From assembly GCF_002374855.1 (NCBI RefSeq), contig NZ_NWVC01000001.1, forward strand, positions 496,001 to 560,000: a stretch of DNA of 64,000 nucleotides, read 5' to 3'. Below, piece by piece: positions 46,508 to 55,730 of the stretch. The position numbers were made by a program, and so were the translations under genes. The notes below the pieces were generated by a model that worked only from the letters and a program-made list of their open reading frames with translations, was not told the DNA's origin and made no database searches. How positions within the stretch are numbered: the stretch's first letter is position 1; every line of letters begins with the position of its first letter. The stretch comes from Sphingomonas adhaesiva. Lineage in GTDB: Bacteria; Pseudomonadota; Alphaproteobacteria; Sphingomonadales; Sphingomonadaceae.

Positions 46508-47286
46508 ACGACATGACCCGCCACATCGCCGTCTCCATCGCCGATCACGTCGCCACCGTGGTGATCGACCGCGCGCCCCACAATCACGTCAACGCGCGGC
46601 TGGTCGAGGCGCTGGCCGACACGTTCGAAGCGCTGGACCGCGACGACGCGGTGCGCGCGATCGTGCTGGCGACCGAGGGGAAGGTCTTCTGCGGCGGTGC
46701 CGACCTGACCGGGGACAAGCCGCTCGCCGACGACAGCGGGGAAAGCGAGACGCCTGCGCTCTACAGCGCCGCCGTCCGCCTGTTCGCGGCGAACAAGCCG
46801 GTCGTCGTCGCGGTGCAGGGCGCGGCGGTCGGCGCCGGCCTGGGCCTCGCGCTCGTCGGCGATTTCCGCGTCGCCGCGCCGGAGGCGCGCTTTTCGGCCA
46901 ATTTCGTGACGCTGGGTTTCCATGCCGGCTTCGGCATCACCCACACGTTGCCGCGCGTCGTGGGGCAGCAACATGCCGCGATGATGCTGCTGACCGGACG
47001 GCGCGTGAAGGCCGAGGACGCGCTACGCTACGGCCTGGTCGACGAGGTCGCGCCGCTGGTCGAGGTGCGCGCCGCCGCCGTCCGGCTTGCCGCGGAGATC
47101 GCCGCCAACGCGCCGCTGGCGGTCGAGGCCACGCGCGCCACGCTGCGCGCCGATCTGGCGCAGGCGGTGCGTCAGCGCACCGATCACGAACGCGCCGAAC
47201 AGGACCGGTTGATGCAGACCGCCGATTTCCGCGAGGGGATCAGCGCCGTCGGGGAACGCCGGCCGGGGCGCTTCGTTCGCGGCTAG
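46504..47286 (+). CDS. Crotonase-fold protein lacking both catalytic glutamates
   Basis: The 260-residue protein has the crotonase fold: oxyanion segment GKVFCGGADL and the second loop GAAVGAGLGLAL, then the C-terminal helices GRRVKAEDALRYGLVDEV. Enoyl-CoA hydratase uses two glutamates (rat Glu144 and Glu164). Here the equivalents are Gly114 and Phe134 (in AGLGLAL and SANFVTLG), so ordinary hydration is unlikely; isomerase, thioesterase or decarboxylase chemistry is possible. It is coupled to the acyl-CoA dehydrogenase by an ATGA overlap. Confidence 0.88.
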   Translation: MNDMTRHIAVSIADHVATVVIDRAPHNHVNARLVEALADTFEALDRDDAVRAIVLATEGKVFCGGADLTGDKPLADDSGESETPALYSAAVRLFAANKPVVVAVQGAAVGAGLGLALVGDFRVAAPEARFSANFVTLGFHAGFGITHTLPRVVGQQHAAMMLLTGRRVKAEDALRYGLVDEVAPLVEVRAAAVRLAAEIAANAPLAVEATRATLRADLAQAVRQRTDHERAEQDRLMQTADFREGISAVGERRPGRFVRG

Positions 47287-47317
47287 ACAGGATCGTCCGG
47301 CAAAATTTGTTGCCGCC

Positions 47318-47335
47318 TGCGACACATTTGCGACA
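47318..47335. promoter_or_regulatory. Direct repeat TGCGACA upstream of the efflux operon
   Basis: TGCGACA occurs at 47318-47324 and again at 47329-47335, starts 11 bases apart, which is one helical turn. It lies about 70 bases before the adaptor gene start. The second copy is preceded by T (TTGCGACA) and could overlap a -35. No repressor gene is next to the operon. Candidate regulatory site only. Confidence 0.3.
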
Positions 47336-47401
47336 AAGAGCCTGTAGGGCCGCGTCCCGGCGGGGCGGTACGTGGCTGGTTATGGAAGGGTGACAAGGCG
47401 G

Positions 47402-48652
47402 ATGCGGATGCTGTCGAGCCGGGCGTCGTTGTGCGTCGCGGCTGCCTCCGGTTTGTTGGCGCTGTCCGCGTGCGGTGCCGGTGCCGGTGACGGCGCGCAG
47501 GGCAAGGGCAAGGGCGCGCAGGGCCAGGGCCAGGGTCGACCGACACAGGTCGGCTTCGTCGTCGTCCAGCCGACTGCTGTCGCGCAGACCACCGAACTTC
47601 CCGGCCGGACCGTGGCCTTCCAGAGTTCGGAAGTGCGACCGCAGGTGTCGGGCGTGATCCAGCGCCGCTTCTTCGAGGAAGGATCGATCGTCCGCCGCGG
47701 CCAGCCGCTGTACCAGATCGACCCCTCGCTCTACCGCGCCGCCGCCAATCAGGCGCGCGCCGGCGTCGCCAATGCGCAGGCGCAGTTCGAAGCCGCCCGG
47801 GTCCGCGCCGACCGCTACCGCCCGCTTGCCGAGATCGAGGCGGTCAGCAAGCAGGATTACACCGACGCCGTCGCCTCGCAGCGGCAGGCCGCGGCCAGCA
47901 TCGCGCTTAACCGCGCGCAGCTGGAGACGGCGAGCGTCAACCTACGCTTCACCACCGTTCCTGCGCCGATCACCGGGCGGATTGGGCGCTCCCTGTTCAC
48001 CGTCGGCGCGCTGGTCAGCGCGACGCAGGCCGATCCGCTGGCGACGATCCAGCAACTCGACCCGATGTTCGTCGACATCCAGCAATCCGCCGCCGACCTG
48101 CTCGCGCTGCGCCGCGCTCTGGCGTCGGGTGGAGTCACCCTGGCGCGGGCGACCGTCCGGCTCAAGCTGGAGGACGGCAGCGATTACGGCCGCACCGGCA
48201 CGGTCGAATTCGCGGAGGTGGTCGTCGATCCGTCGACCGGCGCAGTGACGCTGCGCGCGCGCTTCCCCAATCCCGACGGACTGCTGCTGCCCGGCATGTT
48301 CGTGCGCGCCACCTTCTCGCAGGCGATCCAGCAGAACGTTTTCCTGGTCCCGCAACAGGCGATCACCCGCGATCCGCAGGGCCATGCGACGCTGTTCGTC
48401 GTCGGGGCGGACAACAAGGCGCAGCAGCGCACCGTCACCGCCCCGCGCACGCAGGGCGCCTATTGGGTGGTCACCGACGGGCTGAAGCCGGGCGACAGGA
48501 TTATCACCCAGGGGCTGCGCGACCTGAAACCCGGCGCGGCGATCACCGCGGTTCCCGCGAACACGCCGCAGCGGATCGAGCCACCCTCGCCCGAACAGAT
48601 GAAGAAGATGCAGCAGCAAAAGGGCGCGGCGGGCGCAGGCAAGGGCGGCTGA
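47402..48652 (+). CDS. RND efflux periplasmic adaptor (MFP)
   Basis: The 416-residue lipoprotein (Cys24 in ALSAC) is followed by a Gly/Lys/Gln stretch (residues 25-46), then the membrane-fusion fold: lipoyl half-motif RPQVSGVIQRRFFEEGSIVRR, an alpha-hairpin (YRAAANQARAGVANAQAQ), the second half with APITGRIGRS and a beta-barrel/MP domain ending with a Lys/Gln-rich tail. It connects the pump to the channel. Start ATG 47402 after AAGG gives the lipoprotein signal; 47408 is an alternative. The three pump genes form one operon. Confidence 0.92.
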   Translation: MRMLSSRASLCVAAASGLLALSACGAGAGDGAQGKGKGAQGQGQGRPTQVGFVVVQPTAVAQTTELPGRTVAFQSSEVRPQVSGVIQRRFFEEGSIVRRGQPLYQIDPSLYRAAANQARAGVANAQAQFEAARVRADRYRPLAEIEAVSKQDYTDAVASQRQAAASIALNRAQLETASVNLRFTTVPAPITGRIGRSLFTVGALVSATQADPLATIQQLDPMFVDIQQSAADLLALRRALASGGVTLARATVRLKLEDGSDYGRTGTVEFAEVVVDPSTGAVTLRARFPNPDGLLLPGMFVRATFSQAIQQNVFLVPQQAITRDPQGHATLFVVGADNKAQQRTVTAPRTQGAYWVVTDGLKPGDRIITQGLRDLKPGAAITAVPANTPQRIEPPSPEQMKKMQQQKGAAGAGKGG

Positions 48653-48659
48653 CGCACCC

Positions 48660-51600
48660 ATGTCGCGTATCTTCATCGATCGCCCCATCTTCGCATGGGT
48701 GCTGGCCATCATCGTGATGCTGGCGGGGGTCGGCGCGATCCTGTCGCTGCCGATCGCGCAATATCCCGACGTCGCGCCGCCGCAGGTGTCGGTGCGCGCC
48801 ACCTTCCCCGGTGCCAATGCGCAGACGCTGCAGAACAGCGTGACCCAGGTGATCGAACAGCAGCTGTCGGGCCTCGACGGGCTGCTGTATTTCCAGTCGT
48901 CCTCCTCCAGCCGCGGCTCGGTGACGATCACCGCCACCTTCGCCAAGGGCACCGACCCCGATATCGCGCAGGTGCAGGTGCAGAACCAGGTGCAGCAGGC
49001 GGTCGCGCGCCTGCCGCAGCAGGTGCAGCAACAGGGGCTGGTGGTCCGCAAGTCGAACCCGGACTTCCTGCTGATCGTCGGCGTCTATGACGAAACCGAC
49101 AAGCTGACCAACCGTGACGTGTCGGACTATCTGACGTCGAACCTGCAGGATCCGCTCAGCCGCATCCAGGGCGTCGGCGACACCAACGTGTTCGGTTCGC
49201 AATATGCGATGCGCATCTGGCTGGACCCGACGAAGCTCGCGTCGTTCCAGCTGATGCCCGGCGATGTCGTCACCGCGATCCAGAACCAGAATGCCGAGGT
49301 CGCGGCCGGCGAGGTCGGCGGGCAGCCGCAGCCCGATACGCAGATGCTCAACGCGGTCGTCACCGCGCAGTCGCGGCTGACCTCGCCGGAGGAATTCGCG
49401 AACATCATCCTCAAGACGCAGACCAGCGGCGCGACCGTTCGCATGCATGACGTCGCGCGGATCGAGCTGGGGTCGGAGAACTACAATGCGCGCAGCCGCG
49501 TCAATCGCCACCCCGGCGCGGGCCTCGCCGTGTTGCTGGCCCCCGGCGCCGACGCGCTCAAGACCGCCGAGCTGGTCAAGGCGCAGGTCGAGCAGGCATC
49601 GAAATCCTTCCCCGCCGGCCTGAAATACGCCTTCGCCAACGACACCACCGCCTTCATCAAGCTGTCGATCGAGGAAGTGGTCAAGACGCTGATCGAGGCG
49701 ATCATCCTCGTCGTCATCGTCATGTTCGTGTTCCTGCAAAGCTGGCGCGCGACGCTGGTCCCCGCCATCGCGGTGCCGGTGGTGCTGCTGGGCACGTTCG
49801 CGGTCTTCTACGTCGCCGGCTTCTCGATCAACACGCTGACCTTGTTCGGGCTGGTGCTGGCGATCGGCCTGCTGGTCGACGACGCGATCGTCGTGGTGGA
49901 GAATGTCGAGCGGCTGCTGGAGGAGAACCCCGGCATGACCCCGCGCGAGGCGACGATCGAATCGATGAACGAGATCACCGTCGCGCTCGTCGCGATCGCG
50001 CTGGTCCTGTCGGCGGTGTTCCTGCCGATGGCATTCTTCGGCGGGTCGACCGGCGTGATCTACCGCCAGTTCTCGCTCACCATCGTCTCGGCAATGGTGC
50101 TGTCCGTGCTGGTCGCGCTGATCCTGTCGCCCGCGCTGACCGCGACCCTGCTGAAGCAGAAGCACGACGAACAGGGCGACCCGCTGGAACAGGGGTGGAT
50201 CGCACGCAAGGCGCCGCGCGTCGCGCACCTGCTGGAACGCGCGCGCGACGGCTTCAACGACCGGTTCGATCGCGGCGTGCAGCGGTACGAAGCGGGCGTG
50301 CGCAGCGTCATCGACCACAAGGCGATCTGGCTGATCGTCTATGCGGCGACGGTCGCGCTGTTGGCCGTGCTGTTCCTTCGCCTGCCCACCGGCTTCCTGC
50401 CGACCGAGGATCAGGGCAGCGCCAGCATCCAGATCCAGCTGCCCGCCGGCGCCACGCAGGGCCGCACCTTCGATATCCAGAAGCAGGTCGAGCAATATTT
50501 CGCCCGGCACGAGGCGCAGAACGTGACGACCATGTTCACCGTCAGCGGCGGCGGTGGCGGCGGTGCGAGCGGCCAGAATACCGGTCAGGGCTTCCTCAAC
50601 TTCGCCGACTGGGCCGACCGCCACGGCAAGGAGAATACCGCCGACGCGATCGTCGCGCGCGCCTCGGCGGCGTTCCGCGGCTTTCGCGACGCGCGCGTCT
50701 TCGCGCTGGTCCCGCCCGCGATCCGTGGCCTCGGCCAGTCGAACGGCTTCACGATGGAATTGCTCAACAGTGGCGGGCTGAGCGAACAGGCGTTCGCCGA
50801 TGCCAAGGACCGCCTGCTGGCGGCCGCCAATGCCGATCCGGTGCTCGCCTCCGTTCGCCTGTCGGAGCTGCCCGACGTCGGCACGCTGAAGATCGATATC
50901 GACCAGCAGAAGATGTCCGCGCTCGGTCTCAACCAGTCGGACGTCAACGCCACGCTGTCGACCGCCTGGGGCGGGCGCTACGTCAACGACTTCATCGACC
51001 GCGGCCGCGTGAAGCGCGTGTTCGTGCAGGGCGATGCGCCCTATCGCGCCGAACCGGAGGACCTGAACAAATGGTTCGTCCGCGGATCGGCGGGGCAGAT
51101 GGTGCCCTTCTCCGCCTTCGCGCGGATCGGCTGGACGCAGGCACCGGTGACGCTGTCGCGCTTCAACGGCATCTCCTCCTACGAATTGCAGGGACAGGGC
51201 GCGGCCGGCCGCAGTTCGGGCGACGCGATGGCGCGGATCGAGGAACTGGCCGCGCAGGTCCCCGGCACCAGCATCGCCTGGGCGGGTCTGTCCTATCAGG
51301 AACGGTTGTCGTCGGGTCAGGCACCGCTGCTCTACGCACTGTCGATCCTGGTCGTGTTCCTGTGCCTGGCGGCACTGTACGAAAGCTGGTCGATCCCGCT
51401 TGCCGTACTGCTCATCATCCCGCTGGGGCTGATCGGCGCGGTGCTGTTCACGACGCTGCGCGGGCTGGTCAACGACGTCTATCTGCAGATCGGCCTGCTG
51501 ACCACGATGGGGCTGGCGGCGAAGAATGCGATCCTGATGATCGAGTTCGCCGAACAGGCCGAACGCCAGGGCAAGCGCGTGATCGACGCCGCACTGGAGG

Positions 51601-51980
51601 CCGCGCGGATCCGCCTGCGCCCGATCCTGATGACCAGCCTGGCGTTCATCTTCGGTGTGCTGCCGCTCGCCATCTCCACCGGCGCGGGCGCGAACAGCCG
51701 TATCGCGATCGGGACGTCGGTGATCGGCGGGATGCTGACCGCGACGGTGCTGGCGGTCTTCTACATCCCGCTGTTCTTCGTCCTGGTGCGTCGCGGCTTC
51801 CGCGATGGTCTGAAGGGCTTGCGCGGCGGCACCGGCCCGCGCGGACAGGACGGCGATGGCGGCAGCGACGGCGACAACGGTCCCGGCGGCGGTAGTGGCG
51901 GTGGCGATACGCCGCCGCAGCTGCCCGCGCCGCTCGAGCGCCCCGCGCTGCCCGCCCCGCAACCGGAGCCTTCGCGATGA
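48660..51980 (+). CDS. RND multidrug efflux pump, HAE1 family
   Basis: The 1106-residue inner-membrane transporter resembles AcrB/MexB. It starts SRIFIDRPIFAWVLAI, has the proton-relay Asp pair in LLVDDAIVVVENVE, and the Lys in LAAKNAILMIEFA, with two large periplasmic loops. A Gly-rich SGGGGGGASGQNTG lies at the AcrB GRGQNTG position. The C terminus is extended by about 55 Gly/Asp/Pro residues beyond AcrB. Substrates are not predictable. It is seven bases after the adaptor gene and overlaps the channel gene by four. Confidence 0.95.
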   Translation: MSRIFIDRPIFAWVLAIIVMLAGVGAILSLPIAQYPDVAPPQVSVRATFPGANAQTLQNSVTQVIEQQLSGLDGLLYFQSSSSSRGSVTITATFAKGTDPDIAQVQVQNQVQQAVARLPQQVQQQGLVVRKSNPDFLLIVGVYDETDKLTNRDVSDYLTSNLQDPLSRIQGVGDTNVFGSQYAMRIWLDPTKLASFQLMPGDVVTAIQNQNAEVAAGEVGGQPQPDTQMLNAVVTAQSRLTSPEEFANIILKTQTSGATVRMHDVARIELGSENYNARSRVNRHPGAGLAVLLAPGADALKTAELVKAQVEQASKSFPAGLKYAFANDTTAFIKLSIEEVVKTLIEAIILVVIVMFVFLQSWRATLVPAIAVPVVLLGTFAVFYVAGFSINTLTLFGLVLAIGLLVDDAIVVVENVERLLEENPGMTPREATIESMNEITVALVAIALVLSAVFLPMAFFGGSTGVIYRQFSLTIVSAMVLSVLVALILSPALTATLLKQKHDEQGDPLEQGWIARKAPRVAHLLERARDGFNDRFDRGVQRYEAGVRSVIDHKAIWLIVYAATVALLAVLFLRLPTGFLPTEDQGSASIQIQLPAGATQGRTFDIQKQVEQYFARHEAQNVTTMFTVSGGGGGGASGQNTGQGFLNFADWADRHGKENTADAIVARASAAFRGFRDARVFALVPPAIRGLGQSNGFTMELLNSGGLSEQAFADAKDRLLAAANADPVLASVRLSELPDVGTLKIDIDQQKMSALGLNQSDVNATLSTAWGGRYVNDFIDRGRVKRVFVQGDAPYRAEPEDLNKWFVRGSAGQMVPFSAFARIGWTQAPVTLSRFNGISSYELQGQGAAGRSSGDAMARIEELAAQVPGTSIAWAGLSYQERLSSGQAPLLYALSILVVFLCLAALYESWSIPLAVLLIIPLGLIGAVLFTTLRGLVNDVYLQIGLLTTMGLAAKNAILMIEFAEQAERQGKRVIDAALEAARIRLRPILMTSLAFIFGVLPLAISTGAGANSRIAIGTSVIGGMLTATVLAVFYIPLFFVLVRRGFRDGLKGLRGGTGPRGQDGDGGSDGDNGPGGGSGGGDTPPQLPAPLERPALPAPQPEPSR

Positions 51981-53533
51981 TCCGCCGCCTGTCCCCGCTA
52001 CTCCTCGCGGTTGCGCTGCCCGCCTGCTCGATGGCGCCCACCTACGTCCGCCCCGCCGCGCCGGTGCCGCCGTCATGGCCGACCGGCGATGCCTATCTGC
52101 GGCAGAGCGAGGCGGCGCTGCCGACGGTCACCTATCGCGACATCTTCCGCGATGCGCGGCTGCAACGCCTGATCGACACTGCTTTGGCCAACAACCGCGA
52201 CCTGCGCATCGCGGTCGCCAATATCGAGGCGGCGCGCGCGCAATATCGCATCCAGCGTGCCGATCTGCTGCCGCAGGTGAACGCCAATGCCGGCTACAGC
52301 TATCGCGACGGCGGCAGCGGGGGGGCGACCGTCGTGCCGGGTGTCGGCACCGGCACCGGCGGGACCGGTACCGGCGGCACAGGCACGGGTAACGGCACCG
52401 GCGGGACGACCGTTGTCGGCGGCGGGCGCAGCACGTTCCAGGCGCAGCTCGGCCTCACCGCGTTCGAGATCGACCTGTTCGGCCGGGTCCGCTCGCTGAC
52501 GCAGGCGGCGCAGTCGCGCTATTTCGCGCAGGAAGCCGCCGCACGCGCAACCCGGCTGACGCTTGTCGGCGACATCGCCACCGCGTGGCTGAACTATGCC
52601 GCCGACCAGAGCCTGTTCGACGTGGCGCAGCAGACCGCGCAGAACGCGCGAGACAACGTCCGGCTGACCGACGCGCGCCGTCGCGGCGGTATCGCGCCGC
52701 GCACCGACCTGCGTCAGGCCGAACAGGTGCTTGCCACCGCGGAAGCCGATCTGGCACAGCAGCGCACCGCGCTGGCGCAGGACGTCAACGCGCTGCAACT
52801 GCTGACCGGCGCGCCGGTCGATCCCGCCCTGTTGCCGCGCGGGATCGAGGAAGCGGCCGCCACCGTCGGCGAACTGCCCGCCGGTCTCGATTCCGGCGTC
52901 CTGCTGCGCCGGCCGGACGTGGTGCAGGCCGAATATACGCTACGCGCCGCCAATGCGGAGATCGGTGCGGCGCGGGCCGCGCTGTTCCCCCGCATCTCGC
53001 TGACCGGGCTGCTGGGCTTCGCCAGCACCGCCCTCTCCAACCTGTTCACCGGCGGGGCGTTCACCTATTCGGTCGCGCCCAGCGCCAGCTATCCGATCTT
53101 CGCGGGCGGCGCCGCGCGCGCCAATGTCGCGCTCAGCCAGGCGCAGCGCGACGCCGCGCTCGCCAGCTACGAAGGAACGATCCAGACCGCGTTCCGCGAA
53201 GTCGCCGACGCCCTCGCCCGGCGCGGGACGATCGCGGACCAGCTGTCCGCCAACCAGCGCTTCTACCGCGCGGCGCAGGATACCGCGACGCTCAACACCG
53301 CGCGCTATCGCGGGGGGATCGACACCTTCCTGTCCGCGCTCGACGCGCAGCGTCAGCTGTACAGCGCGCAGCGCACGTTGGTGTCGACGCAACTGGTGCG
53401 CGCGACCAATCTGGTCACGCTGTATCGCGTGCTGGGCGGCGATTCGCTGCTCGACGCGTCAGCCGGCGGCCCGACCCTGCGCAATGCTGCACCACCGGGC
53501 GCAGCATCGCCGCAGCAAACCCAGCAGCCGTAG
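51977..53533 (+). CDS. Outer membrane efflux channel (OprM/NodT family)
   Basis: The 518-residue lipoprotein (lipobox LPAC, Cys17) belongs to the TolC/OprM family: YRDIFRDARLQRLIDTALANN, RDLRIAVANIE, and repeats of the outer-membrane efflux domain with RRPDVVQAEYTLRAANAEIG and the closing NLVTLYRVLGGD. An insert of about 40 residues rich in Gly and Thr (111-150) lies in the first repeat. It completes the tripartite pump with the two upstream genes. Confidence 0.94.
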   Translation: MIRRLSPLLLAVALPACSMAPTYVRPAAPVPPSWPTGDAYLRQSEAALPTVTYRDIFRDARLQRLIDTALANNRDLRIAVANIEAARAQYRIQRADLLPQVNANAGYSYRDGGSGGATVVPGVGTGTGGTGTGGTGTGNGTGGTTVVGGGRSTFQAQLGLTAFEIDLFGRVRSLTQAAQSRYFAQEAAARATRLTLVGDIATAWLNYAADQSLFDVAQQTAQNARDNVRLTDARRRGGIAPRTDLRQAEQVLATAEADLAQQRTALAQDVNALQLLTGAPVDPALLPRGIEEAAATVGELPAGLDSGVLLRRPDVVQAEYTLRAANAEIGAARAALFPRISLTGLLGFASTALSNLFTGGAFTYSVAPSASYPIFAGGAARANVALSQAQRDAALASYEGTIQTAFREVADALARRGTIADQLSANQRFYRAAQDTATLNTARYRGGIDTFLSALDAQRQLYSAQRTLVSTQLVRATNLVTLYRVLGGDSLLDASAGGPTLRNAAPPGAASPQQTQQP

Positions 53534-53591
53534 CGACTTGACGGCAGCGCCCGGGTCGCGGACGCTTCGGCCGCAACCGGGAGCGGCGCCA

Positions 53592-54092
53592 GTGGGACAT
53601 TATCGGATTCGCCGTTTTCGCGCCGACGACCGGCTGGCGATGCAGACCTTCGCCAACGCACTGCCCGAACACGACCTGCTGTTCCTCGGCCGCGACCTGC
53701 GCCAGCCGCGCGTCATCGCGGCATGGCTGACCGCGATCGAGGACGGCTGGATCGACGGGCTGGTCGCGCTGGAGGATGACGTGCTGGTCGGTACCGCCGC
53801 GTTGGTCCGCGATCCGCTGGGGTGGAGCGCGCATGTCGGTGAGATTCGCCTGCTGGTCGCGGCCGACCGCCGCGGTGCGGGGCTGGGGCGCGATCTGCTG
53901 GAGGGCGTGATGCGCGTCGCCACCAACCGGGGCCTGGCGAAGCTTACTGCCGCGATGACGGCGGATCAGTCGGGGGCGATCGCGCTGTTCGCGGCACTCG
54001 GCTTCGAGACCGAAGCGCAATTGCGCGCGCACGTCCGCGACGGATCGGGACGTGCACACGATCTGGTCCTTTTGGCCCGCACGCTATCCTGA
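53592..54092 (+). CDS. GNAT-family N-acetyltransferase
   Basis: The 166-residue protein has the acetyl-CoA loop of the GNAT fold (RRGAGLGRDLLEGVM) and a C-terminal ALFAALGFETEAQLR. The substrate is unknown. The start is GTG 53592, with GGGAG nine bases upstream. It follows the efflux operon by about 60 bases and converges with the phasin gene over seven bases. The N-terminal arginine-rich RIRRFRADDR is typical of the family. Confidence 0.85.
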   Translation: MGHYRIRRFRADDRLAMQTFANALPEHDLLFLGRDLRQPRVIAAWLTAIEDGWIDGLVALEDDVLVGTAALVRDPLGWSAHVGEIRLLVAADRRGAGLGRDLLEGVMRVATNRGLAKLTAAMTADQSGAIALFAALGFETEAQLRAHVRDGSGRAHDLVLLARTLS

Positions 54093-54099
54093 AGCGGCG

Positions 54100-54408
54100 T
54101 TACTCTCCGCGTTGCGGTGGCGTGACCGCCGCACGACCGAACGACATGATCAGCTCGCCGATCTGGCGCGCCTGGTCCATCGATCTCTTTCCCTGCGCGC
54201 GCAGGTAGTCGCCTTGGATCTGCATCACCTCCGACAGATCCTTGGCCTGCGCGGCGGCGCGCATCGCAGCGAACGCCTCCTGCGCATTGGCCTGTGCCTG
54301 GTCGATCATCGTCACGCCCAGTGCGGACGATTGCTCGGCGATCCGTTCGCCGCCCGCCTTCATCGCGGCCGCCGCGTCGGCGCCCATGCCCGTGGTCTGG
54401 TGATCCAT
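54100..54408 (-). CDS. Phasin-family protein
   Basis: The 102-residue all-helical protein has the phasin pattern: AQANAQEAFAAMRAAAQAKD followed by LSEVMQIQGDYLRAQ. Phasins coat polyhydroxyalkanoate granules or bind membrane-less storage inclusions. ATG 54408 is preceded by AGAGGAC. No PHA synthase gene is near, so the link to storage granules is by family only. Confidence 0.78.
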   Translation of the reverse strand: MDHQTTGMGADAAAAMKAGGERIAEQSSALGVTMIDQAQANAQEAFAAMRAAAQAKDLSEVMQIQGDYLRAQGKRSMDQARQIGELIMSFGRAAVTPPQRGE

Positions 54409-54533
54409 TCGTCCTCTCCCCATGTCGTGCTGTCCTGCCCGATCAACCGGCAGCGCGATCCTTTGTTGCATCGCCCCGTCTTCGCCACAGATGGCTGGCA
54501 AGAGCCACGCTGCGCCCGTAGAAGGAGATCGTG

Positions 54534-55067
54534 ATGCGCCCCATTTCGCTGCTGTGCCTGCCCGCGCTGCTCGCCGCCCTTCCCGCCGCCGCGCAGGATC
54601 CGGCCACCGATCCGCGCTGCGCCACGGTGCGCGTGGCGATGCCCGCGGAACTCGCGCGGTGGAGCAATCGCGCGCCGCTGGTCGCGGGCGCCACGACGCG
54701 CTCCGCCCCGGTGATGGTGATCGGCCAGGCGGCGGATGTGCGGCTGGGCACGATCGACGCGGCGACGCTGCCGGCAGCGCCCGGCCGCGCCGTGCCGGAC
54801 AATGCCCCCTATGCGGGGCTGGCGCTGTTCCAGGTCGCACGCGCGGGCACCTATCGCGTCGCGCTGGGCGCGCCGGCCTGGATCGACGTCGTGCGCGCCG
54901 GCCGCGCACTCGCGTCCAGCGCGCATGGCCATGGCCCGATGTGCACCGGTATCCGCAAGATGGTCGACTTCCGCCTGACGCCGGGGCGCTACGTCCTGCA
55001 GATCAGCGGGCACGACGGCGCGAACATCCCGGTGATGATCGTGCGCGCACCGCGGACCGCGGCATGA
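54534..55067 (+). CDS. Secreted hypothetical protein
   Basis: I do not recognise this 177-residue protein. It begins with a Sec signal (MRPISLLCLPALLAALPAAA) and the mature part is beta-rich with two cysteines (PRCATVR and GPMCTG). The end reads MVDFRLTPGRYVLQISGHDG, a pattern like small beta-sandwich domains. Start ATG 54534 is preceded by AAGGAG; a GTG at 54531 is the alternative. It overlaps the cyclophilin gene as ATGA, so both are exported and co-expressed. Confidence 0.8.
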   Translation: MRPISLLCLPALLAALPAAAQDPATDPRCATVRVAMPAELARWSNRAPLVAGATTRSAPVMVIGQAADVRLGTIDAATLPAAPGRAVPDNAPYAGLALFQVARAGTYRVALGAPAWIDVVRAGRALASSAHGHGPMCTGIRKMVDFRLTPGRYVLQISGHDGANIPVMIVRAPRTAA

Positions 55068-55663
55068 TCGCCGCGCTGCTCGCCGCCGCGCTGCAGGCAG
55101 CGGCTGCGACCCCCGCGCCGGTCGCGCCGGTGACGGCCCCCACCCCCGTCACCCTGACGCGCGTGCAATTGACCACCGCCGCCGGGCCGATCGTGATCGG
55201 CGTCGACACCAAGGCCGCCCCCGCGACCGCCGCGAATTTCCTGAAGTACGTCGATCAGAGGAAGCTCGACGGCGTCGCCTTCTATCGCGCGGTGAAGGTG
55301 GGTGACGGCTACGGCCTTGTCCAGTTCGGCACCCGCAACGATCCGAAGCGGACGCTGCCGCCGGTGCGCCACGAACCCACGACGCAGACCGGGCTGAGCC
55401 ATGTCGACGGCGCGGTCTCGATGGCGATGGCCACGCCGGGAACCGCGGCGGGCGATTTCTTCGTCGTGGTCGGCGACATCACCTCAATGGACGCCAAGGG
55501 CACCGACCCCGGCTTCGCGGTGTTCGGCCGCGTGCTGGAGGGGATGGACGTGATCCGCCGCATCCTCGTCGCGCCGACGTCGCCGACGCTGGGCGATGGC
55601 GTGATGAAGGGGCAGATGCTCGCCCCGACGATCCGCATCGAAAGCGCCCGCCGCCTGCCCTGA
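55064..55663 (+). CDS. Peptidyl-prolyl cis-trans isomerase, cyclophilin type
   Basis: The 199-residue protein has an N-terminal export signal (LLAAALQAAAA) and the cyclophilin domain: APATAANFLKYV, VAFYRAV with the catalytic arginine, GLVQFGTRND, and MAMATPGTAAGDFFVVVGD. It catalyses prolyl isomerisation, here in the periplasm. ATG 55064 overlaps the preceding gene by four bases. The C-terminal part is regular. A general cell-envelope folding role is likely. Confidence 0.92.
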   Translation: MIAALLAAALQAAAATPAPVAPVTAPTPVTLTRVQLTTAAGPIVIGVDTKAAPATAANFLKYVDQRKLDGVAFYRAVKVGDGYGLVQFGTRNDPKRTLPPVRHEPTTQTGLSHVDGAVSMAMATPGTAAGDFFVVVGDITSMDAKGTDPGFAVFGRVLEGMDVIRRILVAPTSPTLGDGVMKGQMLAPTIRIESARRLP

Positions 55664-55730
55664 CGACGGGCGGGCGCTTGCGGGCGCCATGACGGAACGG
55701 TTACAACGGGCACCATAAGGAGCCTGTCCG

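Noticed and set aside
48543..52076. Open frame of more than 1100 codons on the minus strand opposite the RND pump gene
   Set aside because: Same reason: the plus strand encodes a full pump with conserved residues, and the antisense product is low-complexity.
52307..52426. Gly/Thr-rich repeat in the outer-membrane channel gene as a CRISPR-like array
   Set aside because: The period is only 12-18 bases, in frame, with no spacers; it is a coding low-complexity insert.
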